A stretch of DNA of 64,000 nt, from the NCBI RefSeq assembly GCF_036417845.1, contig NC_089979.1, positions 20,540,458-20,604,457 on the forward strand, given 5' to 3'. This stretch comes from Apteryx mantelli (lineage: Eukaryota > Chordata > Aves > Apterygiformes > Apterygidae). The notes beneath the pieces were generated by a model. That model saw nothing but the letters and a program-made list of their open reading frames with translations, was not told where the DNA came from and did no database searches. This document shows, in pieces, positions 10,901-43,990 of the stretch. Position 1 is the stretch's first letter. Each line of letters starts with the position of its first letter. The position numbers and the translations under genes are program-made.

Positions 10901-12058
10901 CCTTTGCACGTAGACACTGCAATAAAAAGACATGGTTTAAGATACTGTTCAGGTTGCATGATTTTGTTTTCAGTAAGGAATTGACTGATAAAACACATGT
11001 ACAAGAAATCCATTTTTCCCCTGCTTGAATGCTGTCTATTTAATACAATAAAATATATTTAGAAGTCAGGAGATCTGTGTTTCTTAATTGTCTTGTTCAG
11101 GGCCAGACATTAACTTTTATAGTTCAGCTAGCTCGGATCAAAAAGTCACCCAAATTTATTAAAAGCTTTTGTGTGGAAAGGATGTTGATGCTGGAAAGAA
11201 CACTCAGCATTAAATATATACTTAATAGTTGAACACATGTATTCAGGAATAAAAGGGTCAACAAAGGGGTGTTCAGAAATGGCTATTTCTAAGTCATTGT
11301 GTGGACAGGAGTCCTGGAAGTCAAATTAATAGTTTCTGGTCTATACAATGGGATTTTTTTAAATATAATTCTAAATATATTATTTGGCAGAATAACTTAA
11401 TGATAGATTTTTTTATATAGAATCTATCTATAAATAGTTGCCTGACTTGTTACTCCGGTGTCGCTACCAATCTACTAGATAAATATTTGAACAGCAGGAA
11501 TACGATGAAGCCTATGTAAATAGATGATTCATTGCCCACAGAGAAAAATTCTACCTTCTCACACACTCATATGCCTCAGATTTCTTAAATGCTTGCTCTT
11601 ACTTTTGCTGGGCATATTCCACAATAAAATGGGTTGTGTGGTCAGAGGGTCTTATATTTATCAGCGTAATTCCACTTGTTCAACTAAAAACAATATAGTT
11701 CCTTAATACATACAGGATTGTGAATGTGATGAGATATAACTTATACTGAAGGTTCTGTGTGATTCTTAGAATACATGGGGAACAATTCAAGTTGAGACAT
11801 GTTACTTCAGCTGCTTCAATTAATCAGTTTGTCATCTCATCAGCTAAAGCAAGAGGAGAGTTTATCAGCTGTGTTACCTGTAAGGAGAGAGAAAAAGAGG
11901 AGCCAGAATTATTTGAAGGTATGATTTTTAGAGAAGCCTCTAACATTCAAATGCAGTGATGAAATTAGGTTATAAACTTATCTTGCCATTTTTAACTTTA
12001 TATGAAATGGTAGATCTTGTGAAGTAGTCTCCCTCCTTAGGAATTGAAGGGTTGAGCC

Positions 12059-12132
12059 TTTTTTTTTTCTTTTTCTTTTTCTTTTTTTTTTTTTGGAAAT
12101 ATACATTTTATACACACACACACATACATATA
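12059..12132. repeat. Polypyrimidine tract followed by CA/TA microsatellite
   Basis: An interrupted T-run with CTTTTT units, then ACACACACACATACATATATA. It is simple sequence inside CPNE3 intron 1. Confidence 0.75.
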
Positions 12133-14261
12133 TAGTCCAGTGCCATAATTGTCACTACTAGCCCCTTCAGTGGAGGAAAGCATCCTTGTTTGTCACAGCT
12201 TGATTGTCTGCTTCTCACAGCGGCAATGACATTTTCCAGGCATATGTTATTGTTCTCTGCTTGTGCATGGTTAGCTTCTTTGCATATGCAGCAGTTACAA
12301 AGAGATGGTAGAAGCCAATGCTGAGATTATGTATTGAGCATTGTTGCAGGTTTTATTTGTTAGATGGTGTTGTCTCACAGGTTATTTTCTTTAATTCCTG
12401 TTTTGTCTACCTTTGTCTTATCTCCTCACTGGAACCCTTCTTGTGAAAGGCTGTTGCAAGAAGTCCTGTGGTTGCTTTTTCTGAGAGGCTGTAGAAGAGG
12501 TTCTAAGGAGTACAGACCTAGACATGTTTACCACAAAAATACCTATTTGCAAGAAGTGGTGTCTTAGTCCTATCTGAAAGAGTAGAGACTGAACACTTGC
12601 ATTCGTTTTGCACTCAGGACAGTAAAGCTTCACCTTTATTATTTCAAGATTAGAATTGGTTCAAGACTTTCATTTTTATAGTATATCTACATAATTTATT
12701 TATTTCCATGTTGTCATCTGTCCAGGTTCATGGGAAATGCTTAATATTTCTGGGAGAATCAGACCACTACTTGTGTATGGTACTGTCTTTTTCAGTCTGG
12801 TACGCAGTTTGCATAACACATTTAAATGTTGTAGCATCTGTAGCTGGAAGATTAGCTGATCAGAAACATACTGCATTAGCAAGTTCCAAAGTGTTTCCCC
12901 TACTTTTTCTCTGTCCATCAGGGCTCCGTGGTGAATACAGAATACAGATTATTGCTCTATTGTCATTTGTAGTTTACAGGAGACAGGAAATGTCTTATGA
13001 CAGCAACAGCTTCCTTACATCAGAACAGGTTTGAAACTTGTTACTGAAGGCGGTGATGCCAAACCCAGCTAGAGCAGTGCTCACATTATTAGGCCTTTTG
13101 TCTTTATGTAATTATGTATTTCTGCTTGTCAAATTGACTTAAGCAGCTGTAACTGTGAACATATAATTGTACTACCCTGGAGAGTCATCTGGGCAAGCCT
13201 GTACTCTCCTGTGGTATTGCAGCATTGACATGATTGTTACAGTCTGGCAGTTCCTAAGTGCTCTGTTAGAAGAAGATGCTGATAATAGATCTGTTCCCTT
13301 CCAAGCAGAATGCTATGCGTTTACAGTTGCTGTTTAAAAGCTGACATAGGCCAGGTTATTTGGTGGATACTGCTTGTCTTCAACAGAATCATTAGTAGAA
13401 TTCAGAGAACGTTGTGATCAGGATAACTGCAAGACAAGACTAATCCTTGATTTACAGTTTCCCTTTGATAATGACAGCCGAAGCAGAAGGACCTGTAATA
13501 TGTTTAGTAGACCTAATCATGCTCTTGAATGCCCCAGATGTGTCACAGGATCAGGTCAGAGTACTTCCTTTGTGACCATACATGACTGCTGTTGAGAGTC
13601 TGGATGCTATCTGCTCTTCCATACTCTTTATATAGTAATTGTCAGTCTTATCCAGAATTGTCAATGTTTTTTAAGAGCCTGATACATTCCCGTGATCATA
13701 AAAGCTATTCCAATTAAAAAATATATAAAGTTGTCATCTGGCTCCGATTTGGCATACTTTAGCTTACTTTTTAAGTGTACCCTGTCTGGAGAACAAACAG
13801 TTGAACGACTGGGAAAAGCAGAGGTTTTGGATGTATCTAGCCAGTGGGAAGCACAGGTTACTTTCATGATAAGACCTAACTGAATAAATAAATTATTGTC
13901 TTGTTATGTGATATATCTTCCCTACTTGAAGTCAAGGCTTATCCTGCCAGAACCCAGGCAACACAATCTGTCTATCTAAAATTATTCCAGTATCCCAAAT
14001 CTGCAAATAATCCAGTCATGTATCTGAAACATTTTGCATCTGGTATTGTGTTTTGTAGAATGGTATTTCAAGAGCTAATATACTAGTGCAGCTGGGATTT
14101 TTTATCTCCACTATCCTGAAAAGTTTACAGTTTGCCACATGTTGTGTTCCATGTCTTCAAAAGAGGATGCCTACTTACCTGACAGTGTCTTTGATTCTTG
14201 AAAATGTTTATCGTCTTTGGACATCCTACCACCCAACCTCCAAATCTTCTTTGGGAGTTTT

Positions 14262-15540
14262 TTCACAGACTAGTTGAGGCTGGAAGGGACTTTGGAGATC
14301 ATCTGGTCCAACCCACCTGCCATAACAGGTCAGCTACAGCAGGTTGTCCAGGACCGTGTCCAGTCAGGTTCTGAATGTCTCCAAGGATGGAGAATCCATA
14401 ACTTCTCTGTTCAACCTGTACCAGTGGTCAACAACCCTTACAGTGAAAAAGTGCTTTTTTTATATTCGGACAGAATTTCTTGTGTTTCTGTTTGTGCCCA
14501 TTCCCTCTTGTCCTGTCACTGGGCACCACTCAGAAGAATCTGGCTCTGTCTTCTTTAAACACTCCCACCACATTTATAAACACTGATAAGAGCCCCCTGT
14601 GCCTTCTCTTCTGTAGGCTGAACAGTCCCAGCTCTCGCAGCCTCTCCTCATATGAGAGATGCTCCAGTCCCATAACCATCTTTGTGGCCCTTCACTGGAC
14701 TTGCTCCAGTATGTCCATGTCTTTCTTGTACTGGGGACCCCAGCACTGGAGCCAGTACTCCAGATGCAGCCTCACCAGGGCTGAGTAGAGGGAAAGGATC
14801 ATTTCCCTCGACCTGCTGACAGCACTTTTCCTAATGCAGTCCAGGATACTGTTGGCCTTCTTTGCCCTCAGGGTGCATTACTGGCTCCTATTCAACTTGT
14901 TGTCCACCAGGGTTCCTAGGTCCTTCTCTGCAAAGCTGCTCTCCAGCTGATTGACCCCCAGCCTGTATTTGTGCATGAGGTTATTCCTTCCCAGAAGGGG
15001 AGGACTTTGCATTTCCCTTTGCTCAGCTTCATGAGATCCCTGTTAGACCATTTCTCCAGCCTGTCGAGGTCCCTCTGAATGGCAGCACAACCATCTGGTG
15101 TATCAGCCACTTCTCCCCATTTTTTTATTGTTTGCAAACTTGCTGAGGGTGCATTCAGTCCCATCATCCAGGTCATTAATGAAAGTGCTGAACAGTATTG
15201 GCCTCAGTACCATCCCCTGGGGTATGCCATTAGTGACCAGCCTCCAGCTGGGCTTTGTGTTGCTGATCACAACCCTTGGAGCCCCAAATATCAGCTAATT
15301 TTCAGTCCATCTCTCTGTCTGCTTATGTAGCCTGTACTTAATCAGTTTGTCTATGAGGATGTTATGGACACTATCAAAAACCTTGCTGAAGCAGAGATAA
15401 ACGATATCCTCTGCTCTCCTGTCATTTGCCAAGCCAGTCATCTTGTCGTAGAAGGCTATCAGGTTGGTTAAGCACGATTTTCCCTTCATAAATCCACACT
15501 AACTATTTCCAGTCTCCTTTCTTGTCCTTCATGTGTCAGC
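14262..15540 (-). mobile_element. CR1 LINE, 5'-truncated, with reverse-transcriptase remnants
   Basis: Read on the minus strand, the element ends at about 14262 with the CR1 3' motif (plus-strand ggctggaagggactttggag followed by atcatctggtccaaccc). Further in it encodes pieces of the CR1 ORF2 reverse transcriptase, such as GKSCLTNLIAFYDKMTGLAN and FSKVFDSVHNILIDKL near 15489-15295, then WSNRDLMKLSKGKCKVL near 15060. Frames are broken in several places, so it is a dead copy. The 5' truncation lies near 15540. Confidence 0.93.
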
Positions 15541-16576
15541 TAACACAGGCTTTCAAACATGAGAAGAATTGGGTGGAGCTGTGGTCATTCTCTCCTTTAT
15601 GCATTTTTTATGAGGGATTTTGAGGTTTTATACAGTATGTGCAGAGCTCCAACAGCTACTGCTGTTTAAAAGACTTCTGATTTTGCACATGTGCAGTGTC
15701 TGCATGATGCCAGCAAGTTCTGTAATGACTGCAATGTTGTGAGAGAAATATCTGTTGTTTATACCTGTGTTTAAAGTTTCGTTACCATAAATACTGTATT
15801 TTGGGTTAATGAAGTATGACTTTTTCTCACTGGTAAGTATATTATCTTTTAATGTTTATTTTATTAAAAGTCAGGTTGTATACAGCCATATACTATAAAA
15901 GCATCAGTCTTGCATTATTATGGAGAAACATATTGTCTTTTATTCAAGTATAATAAAATTATTTCTTCAAATACTTTAAAAATATTACAGACCTCTTCAA
16001 TTATATAAGTATTCATTCCTAATATTTTCAAAACCTCTGAGGAAAATAATTTGCATTATTTTCATCTTGCATTTTACAAAACTGGAGATGGACAGAGTAA
16101 AGGACCATCTCAGGACTTGGCAGGTTTTGCTTTTATATCTGGATTTCAAATTCAGTATCCTCTACTCAGATAAATGCATGTTCTTATAAGTAGTTCTGTC
16201 TTTTAGCTGCTATCAACCTAATTATTATGTCTCAAACAGCAGCATTTGTATTTCAGTGAAGGGATATTGAGCAGTTTGTTCATTCCTTCTTTCTGTGTTA
16301 AAGGATGCTGTTTGCACACACCTCTTGCTAAATCTGCTGTCTTCCCAAATTAGATGTATAGTGGGAGAGACAGTGAAATGTGGAGGAGAGGAAGTCACAA
16401 AATATTCATATGAAAAAGAGCTTGTAGCATAAGAGAAATGGGGAGGAGAGGGATGCGCAAAGGCTAAATAGAAAAACTGATCAAATTTTTAGGTTGGCTG
16501 GTTGCTGTCCATTTACTAGTGATGTTGGAAGCAGTACTTAACAAAAGAAATGTGACTAAGCATCTTTTCACAAGCT

Positions 16577-16606
16577 TAAGGTAAACCTCATTTAAGGTTT
16601 ACCTTA
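16577..16606. repeat. Inverted repeat, 12-bp perfect stem, 6-nt loop
   Basis: The arm TAAGGTAAACCT at 16577-16588 pairs perfectly with AGGTTTACCTTA at 16595-16606. It is short for a microRNA precursor. It could be a chance or mutational palindrome. Confidence 0.7.
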
Positions 16607-18576
16607 CTCTTTAGAGTTCGGTGAAATTAGAGCAAGAAAATTTTGACTGTTTTGAGAATCTGTCCTAGTCCAAGTTTGAATTCTCTTTCATTTCAGGAAA
16701 GCCCTTTGTGCATGCTGTTGTAGCATCACTGGAGATTACAACAGCATTTTGTCAGCATAACGTTGCTTTTCTGGAAAGAGCCGTTAAGGAGTCATGCTCT
16801 GCTCTGCACTGGATCCTATGGACAAGGCCACTAGCCTTTAATGAGTTCTGTCTGGCAGCCAGAGAAGGAATAGGAATGGAAAATACCTATATGAAAAGAG
16901 AACCAGGAAAAAGGGAGCAGACTGCTTTTTAAAGATATGCTTTCTAAGGCTCAAAAACATTGGCTTAGAAACAACTTAGAAACTTGGAGCTTCACTTTTT
17001 TTTCCCCCCAAATACTGTGACCAAAACTTGGTAAAGTCAGAGGAGAAAAGGATGCTCAAAGATGGAATCACATTTAGGTGCTTGGGAGGTATAGGAGGAT
17101 TTCTGTAAATCTGCTGTGCTTCTTATAAGTAGTGCATGTGCATGGATGTTTCAGTGGTTGCATTACAAATTATTCATATTCTATTAGCAGTCCCAAAGGG
17201 TCCATCTCTAAGTCAGCAAAACAGAGAGAGGCAAGATATGAAACATGAGCAAGTGAAATATAAGAAACTTCAGGAAACTCCGATTGCAGTGTTTTCTTTT
17301 CCGCATTTACAGTTCGTTGTTCCTCTTTCTTGTCTTTTTCTTTCTCTCTCATTTTGCCTCTAAAATAAATTTATTTTCACTGAAAGTTGTATAAATACAG
17401 TGAAGAGAAGGGAGAGAGGTTGTGTTAAATATAATTTCAGGTTCAGATACAACACAATGGTGTGATGGAAGTGAACTGGCTAGATAGAATCAGATGCCTT
17501 TTCTTCCTTGTTCCTTTTTGCCTCTCATGCATTTTCAAGGTCAGTTGATCCAGAAGGATCCTGCATCTAGACTGTGGGCTATTACTGTAGAGAAGGAGAA
17601 CGTGAAGATAAAGAGGTTTGGGGACTTCCGAGACAGGTTCCCAAAGAGGTATCGGGAAAGATCAGCTGTATTCCTCTGGAGTATAGTTGAGAGGCTGGAT
17701 GTAAAGAAAGTATCTGTCTGCTGCTCAGACCTGGTCTGGCTTGAAAATGCCTGTTATCCCAGGGTGGGATTCATACTTGATAATGAAGCTGTTTTATAGG
17801 CTTGTAATTATCTGCTAGTATAATCTTAGTTCCAGTAGAGAATGACTGAGATACTTCAGAGGAAATGTGAGAAAGTCTTTATTTATTCTATTTTTTTAAT
17901 GAGTCCCCAGAAAGAACACTTCCTCCTAATTTGTTACTTGACTTCAGAGTTCTTTATCCCTATTACAAAAATTATATTTCATCTGGAAGATTTATTAAGG
18001 CAAGATCATCTATTCCTGTTACCCACAATAAACATTTAACTACTTTTCCAGTCCTGCCAAACTCCTGGCTTGTTACAGAGCATTGGTGGGAGAGTATTTC
18101 ATGTGATCTCTTTCTAATTCATTGAGTTTTTATTAATAGCTATGTTGTAAGATACTGGCGTTCATGTGTATTTTACAGGATGTAATTTAAAGTTTACTCG
18201 GTATTCTAAAAACCTTGGCATGAAATGCGTGACAAACTTTATTGTCAACAGTTTGAACCACTGTACTTTCTTGGCGGTGTATCCCGTTTTCCATTTGGGT
18301 CCTCAGGCATTCTAAGAAACCTGATCTTGTTTCTTATATGCAAATTTTGAAATGAAGTTTTATCCCTATGTGGTGAAGTCAAGAGCGTGACAGTTTTCTT
18401 GATAATGTCAGTATATCATAAATCTTTAAGATGGCGTTTTAGAGTCTCAGATCTCACTCTGACAAGCTAATGATTCTAATGATCAGTCAGAGAAATAATG
18501 CATTGTATAGTTTCCAATGTTTCCTTTTTTATCCATTTTTTAATGATGATTTTTTTATTGCTACTTTCTAGCTTAG

Positions 18577-38134
<19,558 letters not shown>

Positions 38135-39163
38135 AGGGCTTGAGCAGGGGGGCTAAGACTTTGTGCCTTCTTTTCTTGGTGTACCTACAGGCTTTGGTTC
38201 TTGAGCTACTTTTATTTACATGTATATACACACACCTGTGTGGTAATGTCTATTAGCTTTTGCCCGCAAATCAGTACTTTGCCAAAAAATTATAGTTGTT
38301 CTAACTATTGATTTGTGGAATAGGAATTATGTGGGTGCATTTTATTTTAAAAAGTAACAGTGAAAAGAAAGAAAGAAGTTATATACTGAGGGAGAACAAT
38401 TGAGAGTGTAATGGCTGCCTTTTACATTTGTTGGATAAATATGTCCAGTGAGATGGTTCAGATACTTTAGTGGGGATCTCCACAGAGTACTGCTGTTTCT
38501 CAGTGATTATAAATGAGGCTGATGTGCAGAAGAGGGTATATCTACACCAAGCAGATAAAAGTATGTATGTGCTTCGACAAATCTGGAATGCTTCATGCTT
38601 CTGTGTCTATTAAGCTACCATAATAGAATCTTGTCACAGTAGTGGCAGAATTAGACGAGTGCCAGAACAGGGTGTAAAAGCCGTCCTTGCTTGCATGCTT
38701 CACATTTGCGGCTTTAGTGCCTTTTGCCAGTGCCTGGGATTCAGGGCCATGTGAATATTAGCCAAACAAGTCCTTAAGTGTAACTCCTTTGTAGTACATG
38801 GTCTCTCAGTGTATTACAGGAATAACCAAGGTGAATCGAGGTAAACCTCAGACATGTCAGAAACATGCTATTGGCCTTCAAGGCTAACGCTGTAGAGGCT
38901 GTAAGATATGTTTGAGTGTGTACTATGCTGGAAATGGGAACTTCAGGTTGTCCTTTGTCCTTTTTTCTTCTGTAAAACAATCACATATGACTATTGAACT
39001 TCAGAGGAGCTTATTGTGAAGTGGGAATTCACTTTACGATTAAAAATTTGTTTTCTCAGTTTTATAACTGTATATTACCCAGCAAAGGTGGTTCTTGAAG
39101 GTGGTACATATTTTTTACCAGTTTATCGTATTTTGAATCATGCAGCTTTTTGATTAGCTCACT

Positions 39164-39169
39164 AATAAA
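39164..39169 (+). promoter_or_regulatory. CPNE3: CPNE3 candidate proximal poly(A) signal
   Basis: A canonical AATAAA lies about 1 kb after the CPNE3 stop codon. Confidence 0.45.
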
Positions 39170-40126
39170 AAGTGCCTGCAAAAAACAGTCTTCCCTCCTT
39201 GCCCACAAAAGGAAGATTTAAGAAAGTCTCTAAACTCTAATCTTATAATCATGCTGTTTTTCTCTAGGGCAGACAACTTCTTTTTTTTTTTTTTTATTTT
39301 CTTGCTTTAAGTTTTCTCTTCACCATTTTTGTCTTGCAGAATAGAACAAAAGAAAGTGTACGTCATGATGTATTTGCTTAGTGAGCAGACCAAATTTTCG
39401 TGTCTCCCAGTGGCATTACTGCTTGCTGTTGTAAGCAGTCTTTTCTGATCCTGTCAGTGCAGGTAACATACTTGGATGTAAAGGTCTGATTTATCACTTC
39501 AAAATGCCCATCCTAAACATTCATTTTGCATTTAAGCATTTGAAGTGTTTTAGAATTAGGCATCATCTGACTGATCTGATTTTGAATGGTTTAGCTGTAG
39601 CATGTTAGAACAAAGTGAACTAACGCTAAATTTAACCTCTTTGTGGGCAGTCGAGGTTGCACCAGAACGTAGCGTATGTGCCTTTTTTTAGTTGCTGGAG
39701 CTGCTCTGGTTTTATTCTTATTTTTTTCCATATGAGTATAATCCTGTCAAAAGTCTGAATTCACATTAATATTGATGGCTGAAAGATACGTATTGTGATT
39801 GCCTTACACATCCTGTAAAGCACACCAAATGGTTTGTAGACAGTTGCCTCATTATCAATCATGAATTAATATATTATTCCCCACTCTCTCTTTCCGTGGG
39901 GGCTCCCAAATAGTTTTGATAGTGAAATACTGAGGAAGAGATTTTGTTTCATATTAAGCCAAGCTTATTTTCTTTTTTTTAATCTCATTTATGTTTTTGT
40001 TTTTTATAAAAATCTGCAGTCATCCTTTATTGGTGAAGTGCAAATATGTTATTACTTTATACATGAAATGTAATGAATTGTCATGTCAGAGATGGAATGA
40101 AATATTAAGATCAAGGAAGTAGTTAT

Positions 40127-40132
40127 AATAAA
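40127..40132 (+). promoter_or_regulatory. CPNE3: CPNE3 candidate distal poly(A) signal
   Basis: A canonical AATAAA lies about 2 kb after the stop. Which signal is used cannot be told from sequence. Confidence 0.45.
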
Positions 40133-40788
40133 CCTGAATCACAGCTGCAAATTGATATAATACAGTTTTGGAGCTGTAAACTGTTTCATAGCTAGGTGTT
40201 CCATTTGGAGAGAGAATTAGATGCTTTGCCCAGATTCATTGTAGTGGACACATACTACTGATAGGAATACAGAATACTACTGAAGTTTCTCTAAGCTGTC
40301 TGCCAAAAAAATGATGCTGCATCTGAGTTACCTTACCAATTCTGTCTTAGGTTGCAGTGGAAGTGGATTTAAATGCAGTTGATGATGGTAATAGGTATTT
40401 TATATCAAAGTTCTGCTGCATATAAAATACACAAAACTTTTTAGTTTGGTATTCTATACGTAAATTCTGAGTTTCTGGAGTAGACAGTTAATTTGGATTA
40501 TTTGGAGTATTTGGAAAGTGCCCCCTTACTCCTCATGCTTAGGGAATTAAGCAGACAGTGTATCAGTGACACCTGCTTCTCGAAGTGCTCAATTATATGT
40601 AAAAGAAGAGTTTCAGAACTGAGAGCAGCAAGAACCGTTTTTCAGATGATACCTCTCTTAGAGGTATACAGCTAACAGCCTGTTGAAAAGTTTGGAGACT
40701 TCCAAGTTAGGAAGGTTAGGTATCCTGAGGCAAGAAATGCACCAATTTGTGAGTCGAGGGGTGGAGGGTATTATTCTGTTGTTTTTCC

Positions 40789-40850
40789 TTTTTTTTTTCT
40801 TTTTTTTTTTTTTTTAATATGAAACTAATTCTTTATTAGCTTGATGGTGA
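40789..40850 (-). other. Possible poly(A)-tailed insert on the minus strand
   Basis: Read on the minus strand, AATAAA at 40837-40832 is followed after about 16 bases by an A-rich run (40815-40789, one interruption). This is the spacing of a processed mRNA end. I could not identify a parent gene in the sequence preceding it (40840-41000). It may equally be a chance T-tract in the CPNE3 3' UTR. Confidence 0.25.
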
Positions 40851-41299
40851 CAAAGCAAGTGCTGTCAAAGTTCTTTGCAAAGTGAATGTGCTTGTAGGTC
40901 ACTTGCACCACCTTGTGATAAAAATGATGTATAGCAATCTTCATAATCAGATGCTTTTTGCCATTTAATGGTCTTAATATGTGCATATGTACAGCAGAGA
41001 AATAACCATGACCAGAATTTTTTTAAGTACTTTCTATATGTATTTCAGTTCTGATTAACTGATTTATAATGCCTATGCATTAAAACTGTACTTTTAGTAT
41101 ACTGATGAGCTTTCTTATTCAGCATTTTCTATGAAACAGTAAACAATGCTTTTGCAGTTGCTATAATTAGTATTCCACAGGCTGCAGATGGCTCAGATAT
41201 ATAACAAATATTACCAGATGAGAGGGGAAATGCCTTTTTTGCTCAGTTTTTACAAATGTGCACTGTATATTTTATAAAGCATAAGATACTGGCTTTAAA

Positions 41300-43597
41300 C
41301 AAAAAAATGTTCTGAAGTCAGTTTAGCAGTGAGTTTTTCTTGCCCTTGCCACATTAGAGTTTCCCCATTCAGGCTGCTCCATAAGGTTATGGTCAATTTT
41401 TCAAGTCCTTTTTCAGAGAGGCACTCTAAGTAGAGAGGCATGAGGATTTGTATGTTTATTTTTAGTTTTCAAATATACTGTCCTACTTTACCCTTCATAA
41501 TTTCTTGGCATTTAAGTACAATCAAGTCTGAGATACTTTATAGGGAAGCTGAGAGGTACTAGAGACACAGCACAGTGTGGTACCATAGAGAACCTGAGCT
41601 TTGATACTGCAAGTTGCATCATCTAAGCACTCTGCAGTAATTCACTCAACTTCTTCACAAGTCAGGAATCCATAGGGTAGAATTAGTTTCTGGAACAGCT
41701 TAATGTATCTTATGTCAAGACCTACTCCATGCATTTCTTTAAAGCATCTGGCCTACAATTTAAGCTATGCATGATGCTTGCACACAGGTGAGTTTCTCTT
41801 CACTCCCACTTTGTCACTGGGATGAAGAACAAATTGCTCCACCAAAACAAGGAGGGTAGCCTATTCGCATGTTGAATGGCTCCTTAGTAGCAGGCTATAA
41901 AATGGATAAAATGTCCTGCACCTAGCCATCATCTTTCCCATGAGGCCTTTTTTCTCTGTTCTGTTATATGACTGCTTATGAGCCTTCCATGTGAAGGAGT
42001 TCGGCACATATGATCCTAGAGATGGAGGGCACTGAGGAGGGAGAGAAGGAAAGCATGTCTGCTACAGACAGGGTGGCTTCTGATGAGCTGCTTAGAGTCT
42101 GCTAGTAACTGGCAGAACACCTTTGCTCTCACATATACATGATTTGTTTTACTCAGTAATGGATGCTTGATTACTTTCTGTAAAAGCTCAGACTGTGAAA
42201 GGCTGTGGTTCAGCTGTGTCTCTCTCGTGTAAGGATGAGATTGAATACTCCTCACCTGATCTCTCGCTGGTTCAAAGCAGGGGTATATTACTCCTTAGCA
42301 GTTTTTAAAGAGGCTGAAACTTATATACGTTGCCTTTTCAGTAGTGTCTGATGAACCAAGGGGAGGTATCTAGGTCTGCAGGAGAATGGAAGACAGTGCT
42401 CAGTTGGGAAAACTAATCCTAACTAGGCTACTGCTATCCTAAGGTGGTATCAATTTAAGCAGGAACAGTGTTCACATATATTCACCTGTGTACTCATGCT
42501 CTTAGACCTAAAGAGGTTGTTACAAAGATGATTCTGCTGTGTTAGAAGGTTCCTTTGTCCTGGCTACCTTGTGCTGTGTGTTATTTCTTTTGGTGAAGAC
42601 CCTACAAATAGTTAGATTGTAGGCCCCTTCCTGCCTCTCCTGCCCTACCCCCAAAAACAAACGAAAACAAAAAAAACAACAAAACCTGGAGGAATTCTGG
42701 GTAGTAAAGGGAAAAATACTCCATCTACAGAAAAGTAGAAAGTCGGAAGAAACCAGATGGGTGCTAATTCTGTGTAGCCGTGATCTTATGCAAACACTGA
42801 CATTTCTCCTCTTTTTGGGTCTAAAGAACTTGAGAGCTGTGCATAAGTTGATAATTCTGAAGACAGAACTGACAGCCTTTTCTGCTAACCTGAACTGTTG
42901 AGAGCTGTAGCAGAGCAGTAACTCATGTGGGATGCTCTACTGCTGCAGTGTAACTCTGCTGCAGACTCAGCCCTTACTTTGTAATATGTCAGTGTATGAC
43001 TGATGAACATCAATATGCCAACAGCAAAAATATTTGTTTTGAAGTTACCTAGCAGCATTTGTGCAGGCAGAAGGGGGTCAGATCTCTTGCAATAAGAGCT
43101 CCACTTACCAATACCAAAATCTTAAAATCTGGGGGATTATATACTTTTCTCCCCTTCCATAATGATTTGCCATCTGCCTCAAAAAGTGATGTAAGAACCA
43201 TATATTGTAATGAATTCATAGATCCTTACTCTCAGAAGGCCTTGTTTGTGAAGCAAGCGTTCTGCACTATTTCTAATTTTGTTATTGTATCTAGATGTTC
43301 CTGGATGTGCAATAGATGAATAATTCTTTATGATGTCTCTTATCATTTTCTACTTCTGTTATGAGATACTTTTTTATTTTTACATACCAAATAACAAGTA
43401 TTATGCAAATAAAGATGGATCTTATCATGTAGCAGTTAAACCTTGACCTTATTGTTAATGAAGCAGAACTTTTTTTTTGAGAGAGTGTTGTTTTTTAGTC
43501 ACCCCAGAGAACATGTGGAATATATAACATACAAAATTCGGTCATCTAGCTTTTATTCAGGCAAAGTTCCCACTGATTTTAGTTGGGTTGCCACCTT
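41300..43597. other. CPNE3-CNGB3 intergenic or distal 3' UTR
   Basis: Between the convergent genes I see no coding exon or recognised repeat. An AATAAA at 43408 (plus) and a TTTATT at 43552 (AATAAA on minus) could serve as distal poly(A) signals for CPNE3 and CNGB3. Confidence 0.5.
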
Positions 43598-43990
43598 TCA
43601 TGGAATCACAGACTAGTTGGGGTTGGAAGGTACCTCTGGAGATCCTCTGGTCCAATCCCCCTGCTTGAGCAGGGTCAGCTACAGCAGGTTGCCCTGGACT
43701 GTGTCCAGGCGGGTTTTGAGTATGTCCCAAGGATGGAGACTCCACAGTCTCTCTGGGCAACCTGTTCCTGTATTCAACCACCCTCACACTCAAGAAATGT
43801 TTTCTTGTATTCAAGTGGAATTTTCTGTGTTTGAGTTTGTGCCCATTGCCTCTTGTCCTGTCAGTGGGAACCGCTGAGAAGAGTCTGGCCCTGTCCTCCC
43901 CTGCCAAACCTTCTCTTCTCCAGGCTGAACAGTCCCAGCTCTCTCAGCCTCTCCTTGTATGAGATGCTCCAGTCCCTTAATCACTTTGCC
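43598..43990 (-). mobile_element. CR1 LINE, 3' end fragment
   Basis: On the plus strand it starts at the CR1 3' tail (acagactagttggggttgga, then tctggagatcctctggtcca) and continues through cagcaggttgccctggac and caggctgaacagtcccagct, the usual CR1 3' UTR and ORF2-end order. The element therefore points left. It is 5'-truncated near 43990 and non-coding. It looks less diverged than the CR1 at 2636. Confidence 0.93.

Larger units (their letters stand above)
7591..18571. other. CPNE3 intron 1
   Basis: This 11 kb intron lies between the candidate untranslated exon and the first coding exon. The first 560 bases finish the CpG island. It holds a CR1 fragment at 14262-15540, a T-rich tract with adjacent CA repeat at 12059-12132 and a 12-bp-stem inverted repeat at 16577-16606. 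Open frames here are short and lack family resemblance; I recognise no other gene. Confidence 0.7.
38135..41300 (+). other. CPNE3: CPNE3 3' UTR (end uncertain)
   Basis: Non-coding sequence follows the stop. Poly(A) signals on this strand are AATAAA at 39164-39169 and 40127-40132, and a later one at 43408-43413. The known mammalian CPNE3 mRNA has a long 3' UTR of about 3 kb, so several sites may be used. The right edge given here is a guess. Long T-tracts lie near 39283 and 40789. Confidence 0.5.

Noticed and set aside
14274-15489. Plus- and minus-strand ORFs in this interval as host genes.
   Set aside because: They are fragments or shadows of the CR1 element.
43557-43907. Minus- and plus-strand ORFs near 43.6-43.9 kb as a protein gene.
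   Set aside because: They lie in the CR1 3' UTR and have no splice partners.
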